Source of the DNA: Ectothiorhodospiraceae bacterium
GTDB taxonomy: Bacteria; Pseudomonadota; Gammaproteobacteria; GCA-002705445; GCA-002716945
Direction: 5' to 3'
DNA: 53,816 nt
Assembly: GCA_019651095.1 (NCBI GenBank)
Contig: BOXR01000002.1
Coordinates: 88,001 to 141,816 of the forward strand
This document shows positions 9,440-23,905 of this stretch, piece by piece. Each line of letters starts with the position of its first letter. Positions within the stretch are counted from its first letter, which is position 1. The notes under the pieces are model-generated. The model did no database searches. It saw nothing but the letters and a program-made list of their open reading frames with translations, and was not told the DNA's origin. Made by a program: the position numbers and the translations under genes.

Positions 9440-9645
9440 AGCCACTAGGCCCACCACCAAGAATATTTGGTATGAAAATTACCTCAAATCGAATCGAAGC
9501 ATTTTTCGTTTTGTTCGCAACAGTTGTATTATTTCTAATATTTTCTGTAAATAATTTTAATAAAACTAGTCAAGTCATATTATCTTTGGGCATTGCTTGG
9601 GTTTTATATTTGTGGTTCATTAAAAAACCAGAAAGACCATACTAA
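9436..9645 (+). CDS. Hypothetical small membrane protein
   Basis: The 69-residue protein starts MKPLGPPPRIFGMKITSN and has two hydrophobic segments, about residues 23-42 and 47-61, forming a likely helical hairpin in the inner membrane. A charged KKPERPY tail follows. It is the last gene of the overlapping cluster and is followed by the tRNA genes. No family was recognised. Confidence 0.55.
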   Translation: MKPLGPPPRIFGMKITSNRIEAFFVLFATVVLFLIFSVNNFNKTSQVILSLGIAWVLYLWFIKKPERPY

Positions 9646-9702
9646 CTAAAAAATTTAATGCTATAGGATAAATGCTTTGTTAAGATACACAAGTTGATTT
9701 TC

Positions 9703-9784
9703 GGAGGGGTACTCAAGCGGTCAACGAGGGCAGACTGTAAATCTGCTGGCCCTGCCTTCGCAGGTTCGAATCCTGCCCCCTCCA
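9703..9784 (+). tRNA. tRNA-Tyr (anticodon GTA)
   Basis: Acceptor GGAGGGG pairs with CCCCTCC. The anticodon loop is CTGTAAA. The long variable arm GGCCCTGCCTTCGCA is typical of bacterial tRNA-Tyr, and the T-loop is GGTTCGAATCC. No CCA is encoded. Confidence 0.97.
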
Positions 9785-9796
9785 AATTAATTTGAC

Positions 9797-9867
9797 GCGG
9801 GTATGGTACAATGGTAGAACTTCAGCCTTCCAAGCTGACGATGCGGGTTCGATTCCCGCTACCCGCT
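9797..9867 (+). tRNA. tRNA-Gly (anticodon TCC)
   Basis: Acceptor GCGGGTA pairs with TACCCGC. The anticodon loop is CTTCCAA and the T-arm is CGGGTTCGATTCCCG. It lies 12 bases after tRNA-Tyr, as in the E. coli tyrU-glyT pair. The 167 bases between it and the next tRNA hold no gene that I can support. Confidence 0.97.
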
Positions 9868-10034
9868 CAATTCAACAATAATAGTAAAAAAACTAAAAGA
9901 ACGTGGTCAAGCAGATCACAATTAGGTGAATTAACTTTCCCTATATGATGATTATTTTGCAGGTTAATACGCCTACCGCCTTTGTTAGTTGTATATACCC
10001 CTCTTTTTACTATTATCCAAGTGGTTGAATGTCT

Positions 10035-10107
<73 letters not shown>

Positions 10108-10135
10108 TTTTTCGTTGATTTTAGTAAAATTTTAG

Positions 10136-10164
10136 TGTAAAAGCGCATAAAAGTGGTTTATTAT
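10136..10164 (+). promoter_or_regulatory. Weak candidate promoter before tuf
   Basis: A -10-like TATTAT (10159-10164) is followed by a CCCC discriminator-like run, but the hexamer 17 bases upstream, TGTAAA (10136-10141), is a poor -35. Transcription from the upstream tRNA genes may also reach tuf. Confidence 0.25.
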
Positions 10165-10201
10165 TACCCCACTTGAAACTTAACTAACTCGGGATTTAAA
10201 A

Positions 10202-11392
10202 ATGGCTAAGGAAAAATTTGAAAGAAATAAAGCCCATGTTAACGTTGGTACAATTGGACACGTTGATCATGGCAAAACAACACTTACTGCAGCTATCACT
10301 AAAGTGATGGGTGAGAAATTCGGTGGGGAAGCGAAAGCTTACGACCAAATTGACAATGCGCCTGAAGAGAGAGAGCGTGGGATAACAATTGCAACGGCTC
10401 ACGTTGAATATGAATCAACAGATAGACACTACGCGCACGTAGATTGTCCAGGTCATGCTGACTATGTTAAAAATATGATTACTGGTGCAGCGCAAATGGA
10501 CGGCGCTATATTAGTATGTTCTGCAGCAGATGGCCCGATGCCTCAAACTAGAGAACATATTCTTCTAGCTCGTCAAGTTGGAGTACCACACATTGTAGTT
10601 TATCTAAATAAAGCCGATCAAGTAGATGATAAAGAATTAACAGATTTAGTTGAGATGGAAATAAGAGAACTTCTGTCTAAATATGATTTCCCAGGTGACG
10701 ATGTGCCTATAGTTTCAGGTTCAGCGTTAAAAGCTATTGAAGGTGATTCATCAGATATAGGTATCCCATCAATTGAGAAACTTGTTGAAGAGATGGACAA
10801 GTTTATTCCTGTGCCTGAGCGTCCAGTTGATCAAACATTCCTTATGCCGATTGAGGATGTATTTTCTATATCAGGTCGTGGAACAGTTGTGACAGGAAGA
10901 ATAGAAAGAGGAAAAGTAAATGTGGGTGAAGAGATAGAAATAGTTGGTATAAGAGAAACACAAAAAACCACATGTACTGGCGTAGAAATGTTTAGAAAAC
11001 TTCTTGATGAGGGTGTTGCTGGAGATAATGTCGGTGTACTTCTCAGAGGAACGAAGCGAGAGGAAGTTGAGAGAGGACAAGTGCTTTGTGTTCCAGGCTC
11101 AATAAAACCTCATACTAAATTTGAATGTGAAGTTTACGTTCTATCAAAAGATGAGGGCGGAAGACACACTCCTTTCTTTGGTAATTACAGACCTCAATTT
11201 TATTTCAGAACTACTGACGTTACTGGAGCGATTGAATTACCCAAAGATGTTGAGATGGTAATGCCTGGTGACAATGTAAAAATGAACGTCGAACTCATAA
11301 CACCTATTGCTTTAGAACAAGGTCTAAAATTTGCGATACGTGAAGGTGGCAAGACTGTTGGAGCTGGAGTCGTATCGAAAATAGTAGAGTAA
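10202..11392 (+). CDS. tuf: Elongation factor Tu
   Basis: EF-Tu delivers aminoacyl-tRNA to the ribosome. The 396-residue protein is intact, with P-loop GHVDHGKTT (19-27), switch [11 protein letters not shown], the DCPGHADY motif, NKADQ for guanine, and SGSALKA. Domains II and III follow, ending in VVSKIVE. Its place between tRNA-Thr and tRNA-Trp matches tufB of Gammaproteobacteria. No second copy occurs at the tufA position between fusA and rpsJ in this window. Confidence 0.98.
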   Translation: MAKEKFERNKAHVNVGTIGHVDHGKTTLTAAITKVMGEKFGGEAKAYDQIDNAPEERERGITIATAHVEYESTDRHYAHVDCPGHADYVKNMITGAAQMDGAILVCSAADGPMPQTREHILLARQVGVPHIVVYLNKADQVDDKELTDLVEMEIRELLSKYDFPGDDVPIVSGSALKAIEGDSSDIGIPSIEKLVEEMDKFIPVPERPVDQTFLMPIEDVFSISGRGTVVTGRIERGKVNVGEEIEIVGIRETQKTTCTGVEMFRKLLDEGVAGDNVGVLLRGTKREEVERGQVLCVPGSIKPHTKFECEVYVLSKDEGGRHTPFFGNYRPQFYFRTTDVTGAIELPKDVEMVMPGDNVKMNVELITPIALEQGLKFAIREGGKTVGAGVVSKIVE

Positions 11393-11413
11393 GCTATCAT
11401 TGATTTTGATGAT

Positions 11414-11486
11414 AGGCTAGTAGCTCAACTGGTAGAGCGACGGTCTCCAAAACCGTAGGTTGGGGGTTCGAGTCCCTCCTGGCCTG
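11414..11486 (+). tRNA. tRNA-Trp (anticodon CCA)
   Basis: Acceptor AGGCTAG pairs with CTGGCCT (one G-T pair). The anticodon arm CGGTCTCCAAAACCG gives CCA, and the T-arm is GGGGGTTCGAGTCCCTC. A tRNA-Trp between tuf and secE is common in Gammaproteobacteria. Confidence 0.96.
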
Positions 11487-11508
11487 ACGAATTGACGAAG
11501 GTAATGCC

Positions 11509-11877
11509 ATGACAGAAAAGAATATAGAAACCAAATCTAGTAAATCCTACTTGATGCTATCAATTGGTGTGCTTATTACTGGTATGATTCTATTCTATTA
11601 CTACAGTGATGTGAGACTATTCTACAGAGTAGTTGGTATGATTTCTGTTGTTATTTTTTCTGCTTTTATCGCTTATCAGAGTGATTTTGGTAAATTAGTC
11701 TATTCCTATGTAACTGATTCTAAAGTTGAGCTCAAAAAAGTAACATGGCCTACAAAACAAGAGACCACACAAACAACACTGGGCGTTATTTTTGTTGTCA
11801 TTGTTGTAGGTATTTTATTGTGGCTTTTTGACATGCTTTTAGGATGGGCTATAGGCACCTTGTATGGAGTTGCATAA
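11509..11877 (+). CDS. secE: Preprotein translocase subunit SecE
   Basis: SecE clamps SecY in the inner-membrane translocon. The 122-residue form is the long gammaproteobacterial type: two N-terminal membrane helices (about 15-30 and 38-57) precede the conserved cytoplasmic segment VELKKVTWPTKQETTQTT and the essential third helix (about 92-112). The stop TAA shares one base with the nusG ATG, so the two are coupled as in E. coli. Confidence 0.96.
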   Translation: MTEKNIETKSSKSYLMLSIGVLITGMILFYYYSDVRLFYRVVGMISVVIFSAFIAYQSDFGKLVYSYVTDSKVELKKVTWPTKQETTQTTLGVIFVVIVVGILLWLFDMLLGWAIGTLYGVA

Positions 11878-12404
11878 TGGACTGGTATGTATTGCAAGCT
11901 TTTTCAGGTTATGAGAATAAGGTAAAGCTTACACTCGAAGACAGAATTAAAAGAAGTGGATTACAGGATTCTTTCGAAGAAATACTCGTTCCTACTGAGG
12001 AAGTTTTAGAAATTAAAGAGGGAAAAAAGAAAAGGTCAGAGAGAAAATATTTTCCGGGATACGTAATGATCAAAATGGATATGAATGACGAGACATGGCA
12101 CCTTGTAAAAAGCGCGCCACAAGTACTGGGTTTCATCGGCGGCACAAGCGATAAACCTGTTCCTCTCAAGAAATCAGAGGCTGATAACTTAATGCAGTCT
12201 ATGCAAAATGATGTAGACAAACCTAAACCGAAGGTAATGTTCGAACCTGGCGAAGTTGTGCGGATTACTGATGGACCATTCAATGACTTCAATGGTGTTG
12301 TAGAAACAGTTGATTTTGAAAAAAATAAGCTTAAAGTATCAGTTTTGGTTTTCGGTAAGCCGACGCCCATAGAATTATCATTAACACAAGTGGAGAAAGG
12401 ATAA
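11877..12404 (+). CDS. nusG: Transcription termination/antitermination protein NusG
   Basis: NusG binds RNA polymerase and links it to Rho or the ribosome. The start [13 protein letters not shown] is chosen over a longer upstream frame because it matches the family and abuts the secE stop. The NGN domain spans about 1-118 and the KOW domain ([19 protein letters not shown]) lies near 124-142, within the usual 175-residue length. The stop overlaps the rplK ATG by one base. Confidence 0.97.
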   Translation: MDWYVLQAFSGYENKVKLTLEDRIKRSGLQDSFEEILVPTEEVLEIKEGKKKRSERKYFPGYVMIKMDMNDETWHLVKSAPQVLGFIGGTSDKPVPLKKSEADNLMQSMQNDVDKPKPKVMFEPGEVVRITDGPFNDFNGVVETVDFEKNKLKVSVLVFGKPTPIELSLTQVEKG

Positions 12405-12835
12405 TGGCTGCAAAAGAATTGATGACACAAGTCAAGCTTCAAGTTCCAGCAGGGTCTGCAAATCCTGCACCACCTGTTGGACCAGCTTTAGGACAACATG
12501 GACTGAATATTCAAGATTTCTGTAAACAATTTAATGATAAGACTAAGGATGCAGAAAAAGGTATGGCATTACCAGTAGTGATAAATGTCTATAAAGACAG
12601 ATCTTTTGATTTTGTAATTAAATCTGCTCCTGCAGCAGTTCTGCTGAAAAAAGCTGCAGGTATTCAAAAAGGCAGCGCTACTCCTCACACTAATAAAGTT
12701 GCAAAAGTCACGAAAGATCAATTAGCGGACATAGTAAAGGCTAAAGAGGGTGATTTAACTGGTGCCAACTTAGAGAACTCAATAAAAATTATTGCCGGAA
12801 CAGCAAGAAGTATGGGAATCGAGGTGGAAGACTAA
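12404..12835 (+). CDS. rplK: 50S ribosomal protein L11
   Basis: L11 forms the GTPase-associated stalk base with 23S rRNA. The 143-residue protein is intact. Its N-terminal domain includes the flexible [16 protein letters not shown] segment (the site of thiostrepton action in the family), and its C-terminal RNA-binding domain ends with [10 protein letters not shown]. One-base overlaps with nusG and rplA indicate a single transcript. Confidence 0.97.
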   Translation: MAAKELMTQVKLQVPAGSANPAPPVGPALGQHGLNIQDFCKQFNDKTKDAEKGMALPVVINVYKDRSFDFVIKSAPAAVLLKKAAGIQKGSATPHTNKVAKVTKDQLADIVKAKEGDLTGANLENSIKIIAGTARSMGIEVED

Positions 12836-13536
12836 TGGCTTTATCAAAAAAAGCAAAAGCTATACAAGATAAGATAGATACATCTAAGGACTATAGTATA
12901 GAAGAGGCAATCGAACTACTGAAGAGCGCGCCAAAAGCTAAATTTAATGAGAGTGTTGATCTTAGTGTCAATTTAGGGATCGATGCGACCAAGTCTGATC
13001 AAGGTGTAAGAGGTTCCTCTACGCTGCCACATGGTATTGGTAAAAATATGACTGTTGTGGCTTTTGCAGATGGAGAAGATGAGAAGGCAGCCAAAGATGC
13101 CGGCGCGGATGAGGTCGGTTTTGAGGATTTAATTGATAAAGTTAAAAAAGATAAAGATCTAGTTGCAGATATTGTTGTTGCTACTCCAGAATGTATGAAG
13201 AAAATGGGTCAGCTGGGTAGAATTTTAGGTCCGAAAAATTTGATGCCTAACCCAAAGGAGGGCACTGTTACAAAGAACATTGCCGAGGCAATAACAAAGG
13301 CTAAAAAAGGCCAGATTAGATATAAGAATGATAAGGCAGGTATTATTCATGCCATCATTGGAAAACTTGATTTTGACACAAATAAACTTGCAGATAATGC
13401 TGCTGCACTAGTCTCAGATTTAATTAAGGCAAAACCATCATCTGCCAAAGGTAAATATATGAAAAATATTACAATTTCCTCTACTATGGGGCCTGGAATT
13501 AGGGTAGACTTATCGTCAGTCGAGAAGAGGAGTTAG
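12835..13536 (+). CDS. rplA: 50S ribosomal protein L1
   Basis: L1 builds the mobile stalk at the E site and in many bacteria represses its own rplKA mRNA. The 233-residue protein has the normal length. Conserved features are the GTVT-x-N segment after GPKNLMPNPK and the C-terminal KNITISSTMGPGIRVD. It starts on the last base of rplK and ends two bases before rplJ. Confidence 0.97.
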   Translation: MALSKKAKAIQDKIDTSKDYSIEEAIELLKSAPKAKFNESVDLSVNLGIDATKSDQGVRGSSTLPHGIGKNMTVVAFADGEDEKAAKDAGADEVGFEDLIDKVKKDKDLVADIVVATPECMKKMGQLGRILGPKNLMPNPKEGTVTKNIAEAITKAKKGQIRYKNDKAGIIHAIIGKLDFDTNKLADNAAALVSDLIKAKPSSAKGKYMKNITISSTMGPGIRVDLSSVEKRS

Positions 13537-13537
13537 T

Positions 13538-14059
13538 ATGCCGCTGAATTTATCCCAGAAAAAAGATTTAGTCAAAGAAATGACCACTATGCTGAGCGAT
13601 GCTGAGGTGGTCTTGACAGCTGACTATTCTGGCTTGACATCAAATGAATTAAATGAGCTCAGAAAGACAACTAGAGAAGCAGGTGTTTTTGTTAAACTTG
13701 TTAAGAATAATATGCTGAAAATGGCTCTTAAAGATAGCCAGTTTTCGTCTATGTCTGAAAATGTTTCAGGACCGCAGATTGTAGCAGTAGGAAAAGAAGA
13801 TGCAGGTAAATTTGCAAAATCTATAAAAGAATTTATTGATAAACATGAGAATCTAAAACCAAAAGCTATTAACTATCAAGGTCAAGACTTAGATATTAGT
13901 GAATTAAAAAAACTTGCATCACTTCCAACATATGAGGAGGCAATATCAAAATTATTATCAGTTATGCAGGGACCTATTCAAAAACTTATGGGAACCATGA
14001 AAGCGGTGCCTAACAAACTAGTAAGAACTATTGATGCTGTAAAAGCGTCTAAGAATTAA
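13538..14059 (+). CDS. rplJ: 50S ribosomal protein L10
   Basis: L10 anchors the L7/L12 dimers to the stalk base. The 173-residue protein begins [12 protein letters not shown] and contains the rRNA-binding domain with [17 protein letters not shown]. The C-terminal helix that binds L7/L12 ends in [12 protein letters not shown]. Only one base separates it from rplA, so there is no room for the long rplJ leader found in E. coli. Confidence 0.97.
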   Translation: MPLNLSQKKDLVKEMTTMLSDAEVVLTADYSGLTSNELNELRKTTREAGVFVKLVKNNMLKMALKDSQFSSMSENVSGPQIVAVGKEDAGKFAKSIKEFIDKHENLKPKAINYQGQDLDISELKKLASLPTYEEAISKLLSVMQGPIQKLMGTMKAVPNKLVRTIDAVKASKN

Positions 14060-14073
14060 TTTATCGGGAGAAA

Positions 14074-14454
14074 ATGATGGCAGTGAGTAAAGATGACATA
14101 CTAGAGAGCATTTCTAATATGACTGTGATGGAGGTTGTTGATCTCATATCACAAATGGAAGAAAAGTTTGGAGTTACAGCAGCAGCAGCAGTAGCAGCCG
14201 CACCAGCAGCAGCAGGTGACGCAGGTGATGCAGCCGCAGAGAAAACTGAATTTGATGTATCTCTAGCAGACATGGGAAGTAATAAGGTTGCAGTGATTAA
14301 GGCGGTAAGAGCAATTACCGGCCTTGGACTAAAAGAAGCAAAAGACAAAGTTGAGTCAGCACCATGCGTTTTGAAAGAGGGTGCTTCCAAAGAGGAAGCG
14401 GACGATTTTAAAAAGCAATTAGAAGAAGCTGGAGCAACTGTTGAACTTAAATAA
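14074..14454 (+). CDS. rplL: 50S ribosomal protein L7/L12
   Basis: L7/L12 dimers recruit translation factors. The N-terminal dimer domain (about 1-32) is followed by an Ala-rich hinge containing [20 protein letters not shown]. The C-terminal factor-binding domain starts near KTEFDV and includes [20 protein letters not shown]. The start may be either ATG of ATGATG, at 14074 or 14077. GGGAG lies just upstream. Confidence 0.97.
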   Translation: MMAVSKDDILESISNMTVMEVVDLISQMEEKFGVTAAAAVAAAPAAAGDAGDAAAEKTEFDVSLADMGSNKVAVIKAVRAITGLGLKEAKDKVESAPCVLKEGASKEEADDFKKQLEEAGATVELK

Positions 14455-14530
14455 ACACTTACAACTTAATCAACACTCAAACAAATTTTGAGAACTTAAA
14501 TTTGGTAGAGACCAAAAGGATATTTTGGCT

Positions 14531-18798
<4,268 letters not shown>

Positions 18799-21700
18799 TA
18801 AAAAATTCGATCATATAAAAATATCGCTTGCGTCTCCTGATCTCATGAGATCATGGTCGTATGGCGAAGTTAAAAAGCCTGAGACGATAAACTATAGGAC
18901 GTTCAAGCCCGAGAGAGATGGCCTATTCTGTGCGAAGATTTTTGGTCCAGTGAAAGATTACGAATGTTTGTGCGGAAAATATAAGCGTCTCAAGCATCGA
19001 GGCGTAGTATGCGAGAAATGCGGAGTTGAAGTTACTTTATCTAAAGTTAGAAGAGAGAGAATGGGTCACATCGAATTAGCAGCACCTGTTGCACATATTT
19101 GGTTTCTGAGGTCATTACCATCAAGGATAGGTTTAATGATGGATATGACTTTGAGACAAATCGAGAAGGTATTATATTTTGAGGCATTTATTGTCGTAGA
19201 TGGGGGCCTGACTCCCTACGAGACAGGTACTTTATTAAATGAGGAAATGTACAATCAAGCAATTGAAGAGTATGGAAATGAAATTAAGGTAGGCATGGGC
19301 GCTGAGGCGATTAAAGAACTTCTTCAGAGTATAGATTTGGAGAAGGCATATGAAGATCTCTCGGAGGAGATTAAGGTTACAAAATCACAAGCGAAAAATA
19401 AAAGAAACATCAAACGTCTCAAGTTAATTGAATCATTTATTAATTCTGGCAATAAACCAGAATGGATGATTCTCGATGTGCTACCGATTCTCCCACCAGA
19501 TCTGAGACCACTCGTCCCGCTCGAGGGAGGGCGCTTTGCTACTTCAGATCTTAATGATCTCTACAGAAGAGTCATTAACAGGAATAACAGACTAAAAAGA
19601 CTCCTTGAGCTCAAAGCACCAGATATCATAGTAAGAAATGAAAAAAGAATGCTACAAGAGTCAGTGGATGCTCTACTGGATAATGGTAGAAGAGGCAGAG
19701 CTATTACCGGGACAAACAAAAGACCTCTAAAATCTCTTGCGGATATGATAAAGGGTAAAGGCGGAAGGTTTAGACAGAATCTCTTAGGTAAAAGAGTTGA
19801 TTATTCTGGAAGATCTGTAATTGTTGTCGGCCCTACACTTAGATTACATCAATGTGGTATTCCAAAAAAGATGGCTCTAGAGTTATTCAAACCACATATT
19901 TTTGGAAAGCTTCAAACTAGAGGCATCACTACTACGATTAAGTCGGCAAAAAAAGTTGTTGAAAAAGAGGGTGAAGAAGTTTGGGATATTCTAGAGGAGA
20001 TAATTAAAGAGTATCCTGTTCTCTTAAATCGAGCACCAACATTACATCGATTAGGTATACAAGCTTTTGAACCTGTCTTGATTGAAGGAAAAGCTATTCA
20101 ACTTCATCCGCTTGTGTGTGCTGCTTTCAATGCAGACTTTGATGGCGATCAAATGGCTGTTCATGTTCCGTTGTCCGTAGAAGCTCAGACGGAGGCGAGG
20201 GTGTTAATGATGGCTACAAACAATATTCTGTCACCATCAAATGGCAGTCCTATAATAGTCCCATCTCAAGATATGGTTTTAGGTATTTACTATATGTCAA
20301 GGGAGAAACCAAACTGCAAAGGCGAAGGTATGATTTTTAGTGATATAGAGGAGGTCTCTAAAGCTTATCAATCAAAACTTATAGATATGCATGCAAAAAT
20401 TAAAGTTAGAATGAATATAACTGAACACGAGGGAGATCAACTTATTGAAAAGACAAAAATTGTCGACACTACGACTGGTAGAGCACTTATCTCGGAGATA
20501 CTTCCTAAAAATATTCCATATTCATTTATTGATCAAGACTTAAACAAAAAAGCTATCTCGAAATTATTTGACGTAGCATATAGATTAGCTGGCCTCAAAG
20601 AGACCGTTCTTTTCGCAGACCAAATCAAAAACATGGGCTTCAAGTATTCTACTTTAGCAGGTGTATCCATTGGGGTAGATGACATGGTAATACCAAAAGA
20701 GAAAACAACTATTACTGCTAAAGCAGAAAAAGAAGTTAAAGACATTGAAAAACAATATAACTCAGGATTATTGACTGCTGGAGAACGCTACAATAAAGTT
20801 GTCGATATTTGGTCACATACAAATGACCAGGTATCACAAGCGATGATGAAGCAACTCGGAACTGAAGTTACTAAGACATCTGATGGCAATAAAGTGGAAC
20901 ATAAATCTTTCAATTCTATTTATATGATGGCAGATTCTGGAGCAAGAGGTTCAGCAGCACAAATAAGGCAGCTCTCAGGAATGAGAGGGCTGATGGCAAA
21001 ACCTGACGGCTCTATTATTGAGACACCAATAACAGCTAATTTCAGAGAAGGCTTAGATGTTATGCAGTACTTCATATCTACTCACGGTGCACGAAAAGGT
21101 CTAGCAGATACTGCACTTAAAACCGCTAACTCCGGTTACCTAACAAGGCGCTTAGTTGACGTTTCTCAGGATTTAGTTGTGACTGAAGAAGATTGTGGTA
21201 CCCAAAATGGCATCTTGATGAAACCGCTAATAGAGGGGGGAGATATCGTTGAACCACTCAATGAAAGGGTATTAGGAAGAACGTTATTGCATGATCTTGT
21301 AAATCCAAAAACGAATTCTGTAATACTTCCAAAAGATACATTACTTGATGAGAGTAATGTTTCTCTGTTAGAGCAAAATGCAATAGATGAAGTTTGGGTA
21401 AGGTCAGTGATAACTTGTGACATAAGACACGGTGTGTGTGCAAAGTGCTATGGAAGAGATTTAGCCAAAGGTCGACAAGTCAGCATAGGAGAAGCTGTCG
21501 GAGTGGTCGCAGCACAATCAATTGGTGAGCCTGGCACGCAATTAACTATGAGAACATTCCATATTGGTGGGGCAGCATCCCGTGCAGTTGCTGCAAATAG
21601 TATTGAGGTAAAAAATTCAGGAACAATTAGATACCATAATCTGAAAACTGTTGTTAACAGCCAAAACGAAATAATTACTGTGTCTAGATCTGGTGAATTA

Positions 21701-23000
21701 GGAATTCTAGATGATAGCGGCAGAGAAAAAGAGAGATATAAAATTCCTTACGGAGCAGTAATAAAAGCAGTAGATGGTGAAAAGGTAGACAGAGGTCAAA
21801 ATATTGTGACTTGGGATCCTCATTCTACACCAATAATCACAGAAACAGCAGGTATCATAGAGTTTGAGGATTTTGAGGATGGTATATCTGTGGAGAACAT
21901 TGTTGATGAGTTAACAGGTATTACATCTATAAAAGTGAAAGATACATCTAGCGCATCATTTGACAAAAACAGAAAACCGATGATTAAACTAGTCGACTCT
22001 AAAGGTAAAGAGTTAACATTGGTCAATTCAAATTTACCAGCGCATTATCATTTGCCGTCTAATTCTACAGTAAATTTGACATCTGGCAGTAAAGTTGGTG
22101 TTGGAGATGTAATTGCTAGAACACCGCGCGAGACATCTGGAACAAGAGATATTACGGGTGGCTTACCAAGGGTTGCTGACTTATTTGAAGCTAGGGAACC
22201 AAAAGATAAAGCAGAACTAGCAGTAGAAACAGGTGTGGTATCATTTGGAAAGGAAACAAAAGGTAAGCGCCGATTAATAATTACTGATAAAGATGGTAAT
22301 GAACATATTCAAATGCTCAATAAGACCAAACTACTTAATGTGTTTGAGGGCGCAAGCGTTACTCAAGGCGAGATTATTTCCGATGGCGAATTAGATCCGC
22401 ATGATATATTAGCTTACAGAGGAATAACAGATCTTGCTGAACATTTAGTAAAAGAAGTTCAAGATGTTTACAGGCTTCAAGGTGTTGCAATTAACGATAA
22501 ACATATCGAAGTTATACTCCGACAAATGTTAAGAAAGGTAGAAATAATATCTCCGGGCGATACGTCACTAATGACTGGAGAGCAGATGGAAAAAACACAA
22601 CTACTTGAAATTATTGATTCACTTAAATCAAAGAATCCTGAAGCGATGTTGCCTACATATAAACCAATGTTATTGGGAATCACTAAAGCTTCACTAGTTA
22701 CAGAATCATTTATTTCAGCAGCATCATTCCAAGAAACAACTCGTGTTCTTACTGATGCAGCTGTTAATGGAAGAAAAGATAAACTTCGAGGTCTAAAGGA
22801 AAATGTAGTAGTTGGTAGGTTACTTCCATGTGGCACGGGCCTATCAGCTCAGACCGAGGAAAGTGAGTCTTTTGAGGAAATGCTTGAAAAAGAAATAGCG
22901 AGTGAAATAAACATAATTCCTGAGAAGTCTACGGAACCAACTGCAGAAGATCTATTTAAAGATTAATATTATGTTTTTTGCATATAATATTAAACATTTC

Positions 23001-23029
23001 TTGACACATACATGTTGTACCAATAGAAT
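23001..23029 (+). promoter_or_regulatory. Sigma-70 promoter of the rpsL-rpsG-fusA-rpsJ operon
   Basis: A perfect -35 TTGACA (23001-23006), a 17-base spacer and -10 TAGAAT (23024-23029, five of six) lie in the 87-base gap between rpoC and rpsL. Transcription would start near 23036, giving a leader of about 18 bases with AGGAAT before the ATG. Confidence 0.75.
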
Positions 23030-23053
23030 TTCGCATACTTAATTAGGAATTAT

Positions 23054-23428
23054 ATGGCTACAATAAATCAACTTGTCAGAAATCCAAGGAAATCTAAGAT
23101 TTCAAAATCTGATGTGCCAGCCTTGGAATCATGTCCTCAACGAAGAGGTGTGTGTACACGTGTTTATACCACAACACCTAAAAAACCAAACTCGGCACTA
23201 AGAAAGGTTGCAAGAGTCAGATTAACAAATGGGCAAGAAGTCACCTCATATATAGGTGGCGAAGGCCACAACCTTCAAGAGCATTCTGTTGTAGTTATTA
23301 GAGGTGGAAGAGTAAAAGATCTACCAGGAGTCCGATATCATATCGTTAGAGGAAGTCTAGATACTCAAGGTGTAGAAAATAGAAAACAAGGTAGATCAAA
23401 GTATGGTACAAAGAGACCAAAGAGTTAA
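23054..23428 (+). CDS. rpsL: 30S ribosomal protein S12
   Basis: S12 guards decoding accuracy at the A site. The 124-residue protein is intact and carries [11 protein letters not shown] with Lys43, plus [13 protein letters not shown]. These are the wild-type residues at the positions where streptomycin-resistance changes are known. It opens the str operon behind a strong promoter. Confidence 0.98.
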   Translation: MATINQLVRNPRKSKISKSDVPALESCPQRRGVCTRVYTTTPKKPNSALRKVARVRLTNGQEVTSYIGGEGHNLQEHSVVVIRGGRVKDLPGVRYHIVRGSLDTQGVENRKQGRSKYGTKRPKS

Positions 23429-23431
23429 GAT

Positions 23432-23902
23432 ATGCCTAGAAAAAGAGATATACCTAAAAAGAAAATTATTCCTGATCCTATTTACAAAAGTACTAATGTT
23501 ACACGCCTGACGAATATGATAATGCAGGATGGAAAAAAAAGAACTGCAGAAAAAATCGTTTATGAGGCTTTATCCATTTCATCAAAAAAAACTAAGGAAG
23601 AGCCACTTTCAGTTCTTGAGAAAGCACTTCAAAATGTCGGCCCTACTGTTGAAGTCAAATCCAGGAGAGTAGGTGGTTCAAACTATCAAGTGCCTATCGA
23701 AGTTAACTCAAAGAGAAAGATATCTCTGGCAATGAAATGGATTATCGAGGCAGCTAGCAAAAGAAATGAAAAGTCTATGAAAGAAAAACTGGCATCTGAA
23801 ATTGCAGATGCATTAGATAACAAAGGCTCAGCTGTAAAAAAACGTGAGGATACTCACAAAATGGCTGAGGCAAATAAAGCATTTGCACATTATAGGTGGT
23901 AA
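23432..23902 (+). CDS. rpsG: 30S ribosomal protein S7
   Basis: S7 nucleates assembly of the 30S head and contacts tRNA in the E site. The 156-residue protein begins [16 protein letters not shown] and includes [12 protein letters not shown] and the C-terminal [15 protein letters not shown]. It lies 3 bases after rpsL and 3 bases before fusA, in the str operon order. Confidence 0.97.
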   Translation: MPRKRDIPKKKIIPDPIYKSTNVTRLTNMIMQDGKKRTAEKIVYEALSISSKKTKEEPLSVLEKALQNVGPTVEVKSRRVGGSNYQVPIEVNSKRKISLAMKWIIEAASKRNEKSMKEKLASEIADALDNKGSAVKKREDTHKMAEANKAFAHYRW

Positions 23903-23905
23903 TTC

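Noticed and set aside
9868-10034. An additional degenerate tRNA or a minus-strand gene in the gap before tRNA-Thr
   Set aside because: No cloverleaf could be drawn, and the frame there covers a tRNA gene.
11909-12442. A 177-residue minus-strand frame
   Set aside because: It mirrors nusG and the rplK start; no family features and no ribosome site.
14061-14390. A 109-residue Ala-rich minus-strand frame
   Set aside because: It is an artefact of the GCA repeats that code the rplL hinge.
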